The position numbers and the translations under genes were made by a program. The notes beneath the pieces were generated by a model. It ran no database searches and was not told where the DNA came from. It saw only the letters and a list, made by a program, of their open reading frames with translations. A DNA stretch of 64,000 nucleotides from Streptomyces sp. SDr-06 (GTDB lineage Bacteria > Actinomycetota > Actinomycetes > Streptomycetales > Streptomycetaceae), in NCBI RefSeq assembly GCF_003324565.1, contig NZ_QOLA01000004.1, positions 62,001 to 126,000 of the forward strand, in the 5' to 3' direction. This document shows, in pieces, positions 7,523-15,950 of the stretch (positions are counted from its first letter, which is position 1; each line of letters starts with the position of its first letter).

Positions 7523-8863
7523 TTACACCAGGGAACCGTTGGGGAGTTCCACCTTCGCCCCGAGGCTCTCCAGCTTCTCCATGAAGTTCTCGTAGCCCCG
7601 GTTGATCAGGTCGATGCCGTGCACCCGGGACGTGCCCTGGGCCGCCAGCGCCGCGATGAGGTACGAGAAGCCGCCCCGGAGGTCCGGGATGACCAGGTCG
7701 GCGCCCTGGAGCTTCGTGGGGCCGCTCACGACCGCGGAGTGCAGGAAGTTGCGCTGACCGAAGCGGCAGTCCGAGCCGCCCAGGCACTCGCGGTAGAGCT
7801 GGATGTGCGCGCCCATCTGGTTCAGCGCCGAGGTGAAGCCGAGCCGGGACTCGTACACCGTCTCGTGCACGATGGACAGGCCGGTGGCCTGGGTCAGGGC
7901 GACCACGAGCGGCTGCTGCCAGTCGGTCTGGAAGCCGGGGTGCACGTCCGTTTCGAGGGCGATGGACTTGAGCGAGCCGCCGGGGTGCCAGAAGCGGATG
8001 CCCTCGTCGTCGATCTCGAAGGCGCCGCCGACCTTCCGGTAGGTGTTCAGGAACGTCATCATCGAGCGCTGCTGGGCGCCGCGGACGTAGATGTTGCCCT
8101 CGGTCGCCAGCGCGGCGGACGCCCAGGAGGCGGCCTCCAGACGGTCCGAGAGGGCCCGGTGGGTGTAGCCGCCGAGCTTGTCGACACCGGTGACCCGGAT
8201 GGTCCGGTCGGTGTCCATCGCGATGATCGCGCCCATCTTCTGCAGGACGCAGATGAGGTCCTCGATCTCCGGCTCGACCGCGGCGTTGGAGAGCTCGGTC
8301 ACCCCCTCCGCGAGCACGGCGGTCAGCAGGACCTGCTCGGTGGCGCCGACCGAGGGGTAGGGCAGCCGGATCTTGCAGCCGCGAAGGCGCTGCGGGGCCT
8401 CCAGGTACTGGCCGTCCGCGCGCTTCTCGATGGTCGCGCCGAACTGCCGCAGCACCTCGAAGTGGAAGTCGATGGGCCGGCCGCCGATGTCGCAGCCGCC
8501 GAGGCCCGGGATGAAGGCGTGGCCCAGGCGGTGCAGCAGCGGGCCGCAGAGCAGGATCGGGATCCGCGAGGAACCCGCGTGCGCGTCGATGTCGGCGACG
8601 TTCGCGGACTCGACGTGGGAGGGGTCGAGGATCAGCTCGCCCGGCTCGTCGCCGGGACGGACGGTGACGCCGTGCAGCTGCAGCAGGCCCCGTACGACGC
8701 GTACGTCGCGGATGTCGGGCACATTGCGCAGTCTGCTCGGGCCGCTGCCGAGAAGGGCGGCGACCATCGCCTTCGGCACGAGGTTCTTCGCGCCGCGGAC
8801 GCGGATCTCGCCCTCGAGCGGGGTTCCGCCGTGGACAAGCAGTACATCGTCTGTGCCGGTCAT
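7523..8863 (-). CDS. murA: UDP-N-acetylglucosamine 1-carboxyvinyltransferase
   Basis: MurA transfers enolpyruvate from PEP to UDP-GlcNAc, the first committed step of peptidoglycan precursor synthesis in the cytoplasm. The protein has 446 residues. It shows the substrate-binding Lys in RVRGAKN (Lys26) and the loop GGCDIGGRPIDFHF, whose Cys124 corresponds to E. coli Cys115, the fosfomycin target. Keeping Cys differs from mycobacterial MurA, which has Asp, and predicts fosfomycin sensitivity of this enzyme. A DLRGGFSYLIAALAAQG segment near the C-terminus is typical. ATG 8863 begins MTGTDDVLLVHGG; a structured leader lies just upstream. The neighbour across the divergent promoter is a YqgE/AlgH gene. 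Confidence 0.93.
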   Translation of the reverse strand: MTGTDDVLLVHGGTPLEGEIRVRGAKNLVPKAMVAALLGSGPSRLRNVPDIRDVRVVRGLLQLHGVTVRPGDEPGELILDPSHVESANVADIDAHAGSSRIPILLCGPLLHRLGHAFIPGLGGCDIGGRPIDFHFEVLRQFGATIEKRADGQYLEAPQRLRGCKIRLPYPSVGATEQVLLTAVLAEGVTELSNAAVEPEIEDLICVLQKMGAIIAMDTDRTIRVTGVDKLGGYTHRALSDRLEAASWASAALATEGNIYVRGAQQRSMMTFLNTYRKVGGAFEIDDEGIRFWHPGGSLKSIALETDVHPGFQTDWQQPLVVALTQATGLSIVHETVYESRLGFTSALNQMGAHIQLYRECLGGSDCRFGQRNFLHSAVVSGPTKLQGADLVIPDLRGGFSYLIAALAAQGTSRVHGIDLINRGYENFMEKLESLGAKVELPNGSLV

Positions 8864-8892
8864 GAATCTCGCGTTCCGGAGTGGTCGGGCAA

Positions 8893-8932
8893 GGGGCAGG
8901 GATAAAGGGTAAGGGGCTTTCACCCCTGCCCC
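8893..8932 (-). promoter_or_regulatory. Hairpin in the murA 5' leader
   Basis: GGGGCAGGG (8893-8901) pairs with CCCTGCCCC (8924-8932), 30 bases upstream of the murA ATG. A second, mutually exclusive pairing is AGGGG (8912-8916) with CCCCT (8923-8927). This could be simple structure or a switch; the rest of the 310-base divergent gap up to 9172 shows no gene. Confidence 0.35.
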
Positions 8933-9172
8933 ATAAGGCCGAGGAGGGTTCAGAGACGTAATGAATTCGCTACAGCACGCTCCGCGCAGGGACTCCTGCA
9001 CAGCGTCACGGCCCCCGGCCGCCGCTTCAGGGCGCGCCCGGCGGGCCGGTGGAGTGGCGTGCGCCCCACTGCTGCCGTGCGCCCTCCCGTCACCCGACCG
9101 CCGCCCCCTGGCGACGCTCTTCGCGCGGCGTCTTTCTTCCCGCGCCGCCCCGTTGTGCGGGATCATGTCCGC

Positions 9173-9733
9173 ATGACCGAGGTGTCCTCGCTCACAGGGC
9201 GGCTGCTCGTGGCGACCCCCGCGCTCGCGGATCCGAACTTCGACCGCGCGGTGGTGCTGCTCCTCGACCACGACGAGGAGGGCACGCTCGGCGTGGTCCT
9301 GAACCGGCCGACGCCGGTCGGCGTCGGCGACATCCTGGAGTCCTGGGCGGAACTCGCGGGCGATCCGGGCGTGGTCTTCCAGGGCGGCCCGGTCTCCCTC
9401 GACTCGGCCCTCGGGGTCGCCGTCATCCCCGGTGACGAGGGGCCGCTGGGCTGGCGGCGGGTCTACGGGGCGATCGGCCTGGTCGACCTGGAGACGCCGC
9501 CGGAACTGCTGGCCGCCGCCCTCGGATCGCTGCGGATCTTCGCCGGGTACGCGGGCTGGGGGCCGGGCCAGCTGGAGGACGAGCTGAGCGACGGCGCCTG
9601 GTACGTGGTCGAGTCGGAGCCCGGTGACGTCTCGTCCCCCGAGCCCGAGAGCCTGTGGCGGGCGGTGCTGCGCCGCCAGCGCAGCGAGCTGGCGATGGTC
9701 GCCACCTATCCGGACGATCCCTCGCTCAATTGA
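9173..9733 (+). CDS. YqgE/AlgH family protein
   Basis: Protein of 186 residues matching the UPF0301/AlgH family in length and motifs: an N-terminal GRLLVATPALADPNFDRAVVLLLDHDEEGTLGVVLNRPT stretch, FQGGPVSLDSALGV, and RIFAGYAGWGPGQLEDEL. The family has a compact alpha/beta fold and no proven biochemical activity; AlgH in Pseudomonas was linked genetically to alginate regulation. The ATG at 9173 opens at the family's normal start. It lies divergent to murA and upstream of a DUF3039 gene, 55 bases apart, a pairing common in Streptomyces. No signal peptide or membrane helix is visible, so it is cytoplasmic. Confidence 0.88.
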   Translation: MTEVSSLTGRLLVATPALADPNFDRAVVLLLDHDEEGTLGVVLNRPTPVGVGDILESWAELAGDPGVVFQGGPVSLDSALGVAVIPGDEGPLGWRRVYGAIGLVDLETPPELLAAALGSLRIFAGYAGWGPGQLEDELSDGAWYVVESEPGDVSSPEPESLWRAVLRRQRSELAMVATYPDDPSLN

Positions 9734-9788
9734 CGGTGTGGCGACGCCCTTCCGCCGCATCCGGTCGCCTTCAGTACCCTTGGTGGTT

Positions 9789-10076
9789 ATGAGCACTCTT
9801 GAGCCCGAGCGCGGGGCAGGTACGGGGACCCTCGTAGAGCCGACACCCCAGGTGTCGAACGGCGACGGCGACCACGAGCGCTTCGCCCACTACGTCCAGA
9901 AGGACAAGATCATGGCGAGCGCGCTCGACGGTACGCCCGTCGTGGCGCTCTGCGGCAAGGTCTGGGTACCGGGGCGCGACCCGAAGAAGTACCCGGTCTG
10001 CCCGATGTGCAAGGAGATCTACGAGTCCATGGGCGCCGGTGGCGACAAGGACAAGGGCGGCAAGGACAAGAAGTAG
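9789..10076 (+). CDS. DUF3039 domain protein, putative zinc-binding
   Basis: Small protein of 95 residues belonging to the actinobacterial DUF3039 family. After a variable N-terminus it shows HERFAHYVQKDKIMASALDG followed by the putative zinc ligands in VVALCGKVWVP and VCPMCKEIYE, and it ends in a Lys/Gly/Asp tail (GGDKDKGGKDKK). No function is established for the family. It follows the AlgH gene and is closed by a strong terminator, so the two may be co-transcribed. The ATG at 9789 is chosen because the conserved region starts shortly after it, and upstream extension lacks conservation. Confidence 0.85.
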   Translation: MSTLEPERGAGTGTLVEPTPQVSNGDGDHERFAHYVQKDKIMASALDGTPVVALCGKVWVPGRDPKKYPVCPMCKEIYESMGAGGDKDKGGKDKK

Positions 10077-10102
10077 CCCGCGGGGCGGTCCTTCCACCGA
10101 GG

Positions 10103-10141
10103 CGGTCCCTGGGGTGTGCGTCACGCACACCCCAGGGACCG
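10103..10141 (+). terminator. Terminator after DUF3039 gene
   Basis: Two 19-base arms are perfect reverse complements with one central base (CGGTCCCTGGGGTGTGCGT and its complement), followed by GTTCTGTGTTT. It isolates the AlgH/DUF3039 unit from the sugar transporter. Confidence 0.9.
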
Positions 10142-10216
10142 TTCTGTGTTTCCGGGTTGTCCAGACCTCTTGCCGAGCGCTTTGCCTCCGCCATAACCTC
10201 CTCCCTGTTGTGCAGT

Positions 10217-10238
10217 ATGCGAAACGCTCGTTGCGTAT
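10217..10238. promoter_or_regulatory. Candidate operator of the sugar ABC operon
   Basis: ATGCGAAACG-CT-CGTTGCGTAT is an imperfect 22-base palindrome (8 of 10 positions match) 30 bases before the lipoprotein start. Its shape, with a short centre flanked by AACG/CGTT, is like LacI- or ROK-family operators that control Streptomyces sugar transporters. No cognate regulator gene lies adjacent. Confidence 0.45.
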
Positions 10239-10267
10239 GTTGCAACGCGATGGAGGGGATCCCCGCC

Positions 10268-11566
10268 GTGAAGCTCTCTGCCCGAACTGCCCTGCCGCTG
10301 GCGGCACTTGCCCTCGCCGGCCTGACCGCCTGTGCCCCGGGGACCTCCGACAACAGCGCGAAGAGTGACGACAAGAGCGGCACGCTCCGGGTCTGGCTCT
10401 TCCAGGAGGTGAGCAACGGGCCCAAGCAGCAGGTCGTGGACAAGGCCGTGGCCGCCTTCAAACAGGCGCACAAGGGGGCCGAGGTGCAGGTCGAGTACAT
10501 CCCCGTCGAGACCCGCGCGCAGAAGATCAAGGCCGCCTTCAACGACCCGGCGTCCGCCCCTGACCTGATCGAGTACGGCAACACCGACACGGCCGGTTAC
10601 GTCAAGGACGGCGGACTCGCCGACGTGAGCGCCGAGTTCGCGGCCTGGCCCGAGGCGAAGGACACCGATCCGACGGCGAAGCAGTCCGTCACGGTGGGCG
10701 GGAAGGTGTACGGGGCGCCGCTGTTCGTCGGCGTCCGCGCGCTGTACTACCGCACCGACGTCCTCAAGGACCTGAACGTCGCCGTACCGAAGAGCCAGGA
10801 CGAGCTGATCGCGGCGGCGAAGAAGATCCACCGGGCCAGACCCGACCTGTACGGGCTCGCCGTGGGCGGCGCCTACACCTACGGGGCGCTGCCGTTCCTC
10901 TGGGCCCATGGTGGCGAACTGGCCACCGAGAACGGCGGAAAATACACCTCGGCGATCGACAGCGCGGCCGCCCGCAAGGGCATCGAGGCCTACACCTCGC
11001 TCTTCGGGGACGACAACTGCCCCGCCGCCAAGTGCGCGCAGATGGGCGGCAACGCGACCGTCACCGCCTTCGCCAACGGCAAGGCGGCCATGGCGATCGG
11101 CGGCGACTTCAACCACGCCGCCGTCGAGGCGGGCACCGTCAAGGGCACGTACGCGGTCGTGCCGCTGCCGGGCCTGACGGCGGGCTCGGTCGCCCCCGCC
11201 TTCGCGGGCGGCAACAACATCGGCGTGCTGAAGAGCAGTTCGCACCGCACGCTCGCCGTGGGCCTCATGGAGCAGCTGGCCGGCAAGGCCACCCAGCGCG
11301 GGTTGTTCGACGCGATGGGCTTCCTGCCGACCTACACCGACGTGCGGGCGGACGTCGCGAAGAAGCAGCCGTTCGTCGAGCCGTTCGTACGCACCCTGGC
11401 GTCCGGCGCCAAGTTCGTTCCCGCGTCCCCCGGTTGGGGTCAGATCGACTCCTCGCTCGTGCTGCCGACGATGTTCCAGGAGATCGTCAGCGGCAAGAAG
11501 GACGTCGCGAAGGCGTCGACGGACGCCGCGAAGAGGATGAACGACGTGTTCGGGGCGGCGGGTTGA
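10268..11566 (+). CDS. Sugar ABC transporter substrate-binding lipoprotein
   Basis: Extracellular family-1 solute-binding protein of 432 residues, anchored outside the membrane and delivering a sugar to the permeases encoded next. The N-terminus is a lipoprotein signal (VKLSARTALPLAALALAGLTAC, Cys22 in a TAC lipobox). Mature sequence has typical LRVWLFQE and DLIEYGNTD segments and a C-terminal WGQIDSSLVLPTMFQEI. GTG 10268 is chosen because GGAGGGG lies 9 bases upstream; an ATG 18 bases earlier lies within that site. No ATPase gene is present, as expected for Streptomyces sugar importers energised by a shared MsiK-type ATPase. The substrate is not readable, but the hexosaminidase gene downstream suggests an aminosugar or oligosaccharide. 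Confidence 0.9.
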   Translation: MKLSARTALPLAALALAGLTACAPGTSDNSAKSDDKSGTLRVWLFQEVSNGPKQQVVDKAVAAFKQAHKGAEVQVEYIPVETRAQKIKAAFNDPASAPDLIEYGNTDTAGYVKDGGLADVSAEFAAWPEAKDTDPTAKQSVTVGGKVYGAPLFVGVRALYYRTDVLKDLNVAVPKSQDELIAAAKKIHRARPDLYGLAVGGAYTYGALPFLWAHGGELATENGGKYTSAIDSAAARKGIEAYTSLFGDDNCPAAKCAQMGGNATVTAFANGKAAMAIGGDFNHAAVEAGTVKGTYAVVPLPGLTAGSVAPAFAGGNNIGVLKSSSHRTLAVGLMEQLAGKATQRGLFDAMGFLPTYTDVRADVAKKQPFVEPFVRTLASGAKFVPASPGWGQIDSSLVLPTMFQEIVSGKKDVAKASTDAAKRMNDVFGAAG

Positions 11567-11571
11567 GCCCC

Positions 11572-12522
11572 GTGACCGCCGAGCCGGTCTCGGCCCCGCC
11601 GACGGCCTCGGCGCAGCCGCCCGGGCGCCCGCGCGTCCGCTCGCACCGGCAGGCGGGCTGGACCCCGTGGCTGTACCTGGCCCCCGCCCTCGTCGTCCTC
11701 GCCGCGCTCCTCGTCTACCCGATCTACCAACTCGGCCTGATCTCCTTCCTGGAGTACACCCAGGCCCAGGTCAGCGGCGGCGAGCCGACCAGCTTCCAGG
11801 GCCTGGGGAACTACGCCACGCTGTTCTCGGACGGCCAGTTCTGGTCGGTGCTGCTGGCCACCGTCGTCTTCGCGGCGGCCTGCGTCCTGAGCACCCTCGC
11901 CGTGGGCTGCGCGCTGGCCGTGCTGCTCACGCGGGTACGCACGCTGCCCCGGCTCGCGCTGATGCTGGCGGCACTCGGCGCGTGGGCGACGCCCGCGATC
12001 ACCGGCTCCACCGTGTGGATGTTCCTGTTCGACCCCGACTTCGGCCCGGTCAACCGGGTCCTGGGCCTGGGCGACCACTCGTGGACGTACGGCCGCTCCA
12101 GCGCGTTCCTGCTCGTCCTGCTCGAAGTGGTGTGGTGCTCGTTCCCGTTCGTGATGGTCACGGTGTACGCCGGGATCCGCGCGATTCCGGGCGAGGTGCT
12201 GGAGGCGGCCGCGCTGGACGGGGCCTCGCAGTGGCGGATCTGGCGGTCGGTGATGGTGCCGATGCTGCGCCCGATCCTGACCGTCGTCACGATCCAGTCC
12301 GTCATCTGGGACTTCAAGGTGTTCACGCAGATCTACGTCATGACCAACGGCGGCGGCATCGCGGGCCAGAACCTGGTCCTCAACGTGTACGCGTACCAGA
12401 AGGCGTTCGCGTCCTCGCAGTACAGCCTCGGCTCGGCGATCGGGGTGGTGATGCTGCTGATCCTGCTGGCGGCGACGCTGGTGTACCTGCGGCTGCTGCG
12501 CGGGCAGGGGGAGGAGCTGTGA
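11572..12522 (+). CDS. Sugar ABC transporter permease (MalF type)
   Basis: Integral membrane permease of 316 residues with six predicted helices starting at WLYLAPALVVLAALLVYPI. It carries the cytoplasmic EAA loop GEVLEAAALDGASQWRIW (near residue 208), which docks the ATPase. GTG 11572 starts five bases after the lipoprotein stop; TTG 11563 overlapping that stop is an alternative and would add three residues. A Pro-rich cytoplasmic leader of about 25 residues precedes helix 1. Operon order lipoprotein-permease-permease is standard for the carbohydrate uptake-1 family. Confidence 0.9.
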   Translation: MTAEPVSAPPTASAQPPGRPRVRSHRQAGWTPWLYLAPALVVLAALLVYPIYQLGLISFLEYTQAQVSGGEPTSFQGLGNYATLFSDGQFWSVLLATVVFAAACVLSTLAVGCALAVLLTRVRTLPRLALMLAALGAWATPAITGSTVWMFLFDPDFGPVNRVLGLGDHSWTYGRSSAFLLVLLEVVWCSFPFVMVTVYAGIRAIPGEVLEAAALDGASQWRIWRSVMVPMLRPILTVVTIQSVIWDFKVFTQIYVMTNGGGIAGQNLVLNVYAYQKAFASSQYSLGSAIGVVMLLILLAATLVYLRLLRGQGEEL

Positions 12523-13355
12523 GTTCCGTACGGGTACGTCGTCCCGGGCGGCTCGCCGCCGAGGGGGTCGCGCTGGTGGTGGCGGGGGTCGTCGCCTTCC
12601 CCCTGTACTGGATGGTGCTCTCGGCCCTCAAACCGGCGGGGGAGGTGCAGTCGGCGCACCCCAGGCCGTGGACCCTCGCCCCCTCCCTGGACTCCTTCCG
12701 CCGTGTCTTCTCGCAGCAGGACTTCGGCCGCTACTTCCTCAACAGCCTGGTCGTGGCGGGGTCGGTGGTGCTCGCCTCCGCCCTCATCGCCTTCCTGGCG
12801 GCGACGGCGGTGACGCGCTTCCGGTTCAGGTTCCGCACCACGCTGCTGATCATGTTCCTGGTGGCGCAGATGGTGCCGGTCGAGGCGCTGACGATCCCGC
12901 TGTTCTTCCTGATGCGGGACCTGGGGCAGCTCAACACGCTGGGGTCGCTGATCCTGCCGCACCTCGCCTTCTCGCTGCCCTTCGCGATCTGGATGCTGCG
13001 GGGGTTCGTGAAGGGGGTGCCGGTCGCGCTGGAGGAGGCGGCGGCCCTCGACGGGGCGAGCCGTACGCGCTTCCTCTGGCAGATCCTGTTCCCCCTGGTC
13101 TTCCCCGGGCTGGTGGCGACGAGCGTCTTCTCCTTCATCTCGGCGTGGAACGACTTCCTGTTCGCGAAGTCGTTCATCATCAGCGACACGTCGCAGTCCA
13201 CGCTGCCGATGGCCCTGCTGGTCTTCTTCAAGCCGGACGAGAACGACTGGGGCGGGATCATGGCGGCGTCGACGGTGATGACGCTGCCGGTCCTGGTCTT
13301 CTTCGTGCTGGTTCAGCGGCGGTTGGTGTCGGGGGTGGGGGGTGCGGTCAAGTGA
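12519..13355 (+). CDS. Sugar ABC transporter permease (MalG type)
   Basis: Second permease, 278 residues with six predicted helices. It starts with GTG overlapping the previous stop (GTGA), so it is translationally coupled. The MalG-type features are the FPLYWMVLSALKPAGEV opening and the EAA loop ALEEAAALDGASRTRFLW, and it ends at the usual LVQRRLVSGVGGAVK tail. With the preceding permease it forms the membrane channel. The gene is followed by a long GC-rich hairpin field instead of a simple terminator. Confidence 0.9.
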   Translation: MSSVRVRRPGRLAAEGVALVVAGVVAFPLYWMVLSALKPAGEVQSAHPRPWTLAPSLDSFRRVFSQQDFGRYFLNSLVVAGSVVLASALIAFLAATAVTRFRFRFRTTLLIMFLVAQMVPVEALTIPLFFLMRDLGQLNTLGSLILPHLAFSLPFAIWMLRGFVKGVPVALEEAAALDGASRTRFLWQILFPLVFPGLVATSVFSFISAWNDFLFAKSFIISDTSQSTLPMALLVFFKPDENDWGGIMAASTVMTLPVLVFFVLVQRRLVSGVGGAVK

Positions 13356-13464
13356 CCGGCTTGGCCCGGTTCCTGCGAGGGTGGGGCCCCTCGACCCCCT
13401 TCGGGGCTCGCCCCGTGGCGGGGGGCCGCCGACCCCGCGACGGGGGGTCGCCCTGGGCCCGGGG

Positions 13465-13905
13465 GGGTTTGCCTGCCCACCCGCCCGTGCAGGGGGTTGG
13501 TGGGTTCCGCCCCTGGGGCTCCGCCCCAGACCCCGGGGGGTTTGCCCACCCGCCCGCCCGTGCAGGGGGTTATGAGGACATTTCTGGGGCTGCGCCCCAG
13601 ACCCCCGCGGGGGCTGCGCCCCCTGCACCCCTGCCGGGGGGGCGCCCCAGACCCCCTGCCGGGGCTTCGCCCCAGACCCCTGCGGGGGTTTCACCCCAGG
13701 CCCCTGCACCCCTGCGGGGGTTTCACCCCAGGCCCCTGCACCCTGCGGGGACTGCGCCCCCCTGCACCCCTGCGGGGGTTGCGCGCCCTGCACCCCTGCG
13801 GGGGTTCTCCCCCATCACCCCTGCGGGGGTTGTGCCCCAGACCCTGCGTGGGCTGTGCTCCCTGCACCCCCACCGGGGGTGTCGCCCCCTGCACCCCCGC
13901 CGGGG
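13465..13905. repeat. Degenerate tandem array of GC-rich hairpin units
   Basis: From about 13620 to 13905 a core of the form CACCCCTGCGGGGGTT recurs about 11 times at 25-32 base spacing (cores near 13627, 13652, 13677, 13708, 13740, 13767, 13792, 13817, 13841, 13866 and 13892). Each core is itself a short inverted repeat, so the transcript would form a row of hairpins. Before it, a GGTTTGCC-CACCCGCCCGTGCAGGGGGTT element occurs twice (about 13468-13500 and 13539-13571), with CTGGGGCTCCGCCCCAGACCCC between. All apparent frames here are Pro/Gly/Arg low complexity, so no gene is called. Confidence 0.7.
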
Positions 13906-13960
13906 CCATGGCCCAGCCCCCACAGCGGTGCACCGCTGTGGGGGCTGGGCCATGGCCCCG
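13901..13960. repeat. Perfect 60-bp palindrome
   Basis: The two 30-base arms (13901-13930 and 13931-13960) are exact reverse complements with no spacer; the centre is GGTGCACC and the outer ends are CGGGGCCATG and CATGGCCCCG. It closes the hairpin array after the sugar permease genes. It can act as a bidirectional terminator in RNA or extrude as a cruciform in DNA. A copy of the dispersed element (GATCCAGCCTCTCCGGTGTT) follows at about 14022-14047. Confidence 0.85.
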
Positions 13961-14183
13961 TGTCTCTTGTGGCGCGCGCCGCTTCCTACGGCGGCCGACC
14001 ACCCTCGGCCCCCGGCCCACCGATCCAGCCTCTCCGGTGTTTGAGGAGCCGGGAGTCGGGGGCGGCGCTCGGCTCCGGACCTCGGCCCGCTCGGCTCTCC
14101 CGGAGGGGCTCGGGTAGGGGTGGGGTGGGGAAGGAACAAAGTCGCAACCCAACCCAACGCATCGTCCAGCACGAAGGGACCCC

Positions 14184-15884
14184 ATGAACACCGACGCCAG
14201 CAACCCTCCGACCCCCAGCCCCCTGGACACCAGCGCCCCCACCTTGATCCCCCACCCCCACACGTACCGCCCCGCCGGGCCCAACCGCCGCCCCCTGAGC
14301 CCCCGCACCACCCTCCACACCGCCCCCGGCACCGAAGCCCTCGCGCGTCTTGTGCGGGAGACGGTCGGGGCGGCGACCGGGTTCGGGTTGCCCGACGGGG
14401 ACGCCGGGCCGGACAGCGTCGTGCTGCGGATCAGCGCCGAAGTGGGCGAGCGGCACGGGCCGGAGGGGTACCGGCTCTCCACCGACGGCTCCGTGGAGGA
14501 CGTCGCCGCACTCATCGAGGGCGGCACCGCGGCCGGTGTGTTCCGCGGCATGCAGACGCTCCGTCAGCTGCTCGGCCCCGACGCCTTCCGGCGCGCGCCG
14601 GTCGAGGCCGGGCGCGCCTGGGACCTGCCGGAGGTCGTCGTCGAGGACCGGCCCCGGTTCGGCTGGCGCGGCCTCATGCTGGACGTCTCGCGGCACTTCA
14701 TGCCGAAGGACGGCGTACTGCGCTACCTCGATCTCATCGCCGCCCACAAGCTCAACGTCTTCCACTTCCACCTCACCGACGACCAGGGGTGGAGGGTGGA
14801 GATCAAGCGGTACCCCCGGCTCACCGAGGTCGGCGCCTGGCGCGCCAGGAGCAAGTGGGGGCACCGCGCATCGCCCCTGTGGGACGAGAAGCCGCACGGG
14901 GGCTACTACACCCAGGACGACATCCGCGAGATCGTCGCGTACGCCGCCGAGCGGCATATCCGGGTCGTCCCCGAGATCGACATCCCGGGACACTCGCAGG
15001 CCGCCATCGCCGCGTACCCCGAACTCGGCAACACCGACGTCATCGACACCGCCTCCCTCTCCGTCTGGGACACCTGGGGCGTCAATCCGAACGTACTCGC
15101 CCCCACTGACACCACCCTCCGGTTCTACGAAGGGGTGTTGGAGGAGGTGCTGGAGATGTTCCCCGAGGCCACCTCGCCGTTCATCCACATCGGCGGCGAC
15201 GAGTGCCCCAAGGAGCAGTGGCAGAAGTCGGACATCGCGCAGGCGCGGATCCGCGAGCTCGGGCTCGCCGGGGAGAACGAGCTCCAGTCCTGGCTCATCC
15301 GGCACTTCGACACCTGGCTCAGCGCCCGCGGCCGCCGGCTCATCGGCTGGGACGAGATCCTGGAGGGCGGCCTCGCCCCCGGCGCCGCCGTCGCGTCCTG
15401 GCGCGGCTACGGCGCCGGGATCGCCGCCGCCGAGGCCGGGCACGACGTCGTGATGTGCCCCGAGCAGTTCGTGTACCTGGACCACCGCCAGGCCGGCGGC
15501 GAGGACGAGCCCATGCCCATCGGCTACGTCCGCACCCTGGAGGACGTCTACCGCTTCGAGCCCCTGCCGCCCCGGCTCGCCCCCGAGGCCGCCGCCCGGG
15601 TGCTCGGCACCCAGGCCAACGTGTGGACCGAGGTGATGGAGAACCAGTCCCGCGTCGACTACCAGGTGTTCCCCCGGCTCGCCGCCTTCGCCGAGGTCGC
15701 CTGGAGCACCCTGCCCGCCCCCGCCGAGCGCGACTTCGCGGATTTCGAACGGCGAATGACCGCCCATTACCGGCGCCTTGACGCGCTCGGCGTCGACTAC
15801 CGGCCACCCTCGGGCCCGTTGCCGTGGCAGCAGCGTCCCGGCGTGCTCGGACGCCCGATCGAGGGGGCGCCCCCAAACAGGTGA
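14184..15884 (+). CDS. Beta-N-acetylhexosaminidase, GH20
   Basis: Glycoside hydrolase family 20 enzyme of 566 residues, releasing terminal GlcNAc or GalNAc from chitobiose and other beta-linked aminosugars by substrate-assisted catalysis. Residues about 20-150 form the GH20b domain. The catalytic barrel begins near RFGWRGLMLDVSRHFMP, has HLTDDQGWRVEIKRYP, and carries the adjacent catalytic Asp339-Glu340 in HIGGDECPKEQW. A signal peptide is not evident: the N-terminus is Pro/Thr-rich and polar, so the enzyme may be cytoplasmic or use another route. ATG 14184 has GAAGGGA upstream. It follows the sugar ABC operon, suggesting it hydrolyses the imported oligosaccharide, although the hairpin field between them argues for separate transcription. 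Confidence 0.93.
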   Translation: MNTDASNPPTPSPLDTSAPTLIPHPHTYRPAGPNRRPLSPRTTLHTAPGTEALARLVRETVGAATGFGLPDGDAGPDSVVLRISAEVGERHGPEGYRLSTDGSVEDVAALIEGGTAAGVFRGMQTLRQLLGPDAFRRAPVEAGRAWDLPEVVVEDRPRFGWRGLMLDVSRHFMPKDGVLRYLDLIAAHKLNVFHFHLTDDQGWRVEIKRYPRLTEVGAWRARSKWGHRASPLWDEKPHGGYYTQDDIREIVAYAAERHIRVVPEIDIPGHSQAAIAAYPELGNTDVIDTASLSVWDTWGVNPNVLAPTDTTLRFYEGVLEEVLEMFPEATSPFIHIGGDECPKEQWQKSDIAQARIRELGLAGENELQSWLIRHFDTWLSARGRRLIGWDEILEGGLAPGAAVASWRGYGAGIAAAEAGHDVVMCPEQFVYLDHRQAGGEDEPMPIGYVRTLEDVYRFEPLPPRLAPEAAARVLGTQANVWTEVMENQSRVDYQVFPRLAAFAEVAWSTLPAPAERDFADFERRMTAHYRRLDALGVDYRPPSGPLPWQQRPGVLGRPIEGAPPNR

Positions 15885-15907
15885 GCCCGGGCGCAAGGTG
15901 GGTGACC

Positions 15908-15950
15908 GGCGGCCGTGTCCCTGGGAGCGTGACCCCGGGTCACGGCCGCC
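15908..15950 (+). terminator. Hairpin after the hexosaminidase gene
   Basis: GGCGGCCGTG pairs with CACGGCCGCC around a 23-base loop holding an inner GTGACC/GGTCAC pairing. It begins 23 bases after the stop. The rest of the gap to 16228 has one weak possible small frame (GTG 15981 to 16148, 55 residues, with GAGGAAG upstream) that resembles nothing I know and is not called. Confidence 0.55.

Noticed and set aside
4422..7787. Long minus-strand frame across malic enzyme, HU and the repeat field
   Set aside because: It runs through three clear features on the other strand and through low-complexity repeat DNA, with no recognisable protein motif.
13342..14187. Plus- and minus-strand frames across the hairpin array
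   Set aside because: They follow the tandem repeat exactly and give periodic low-complexity peptides; the 60-bp palindrome also lies inside them.
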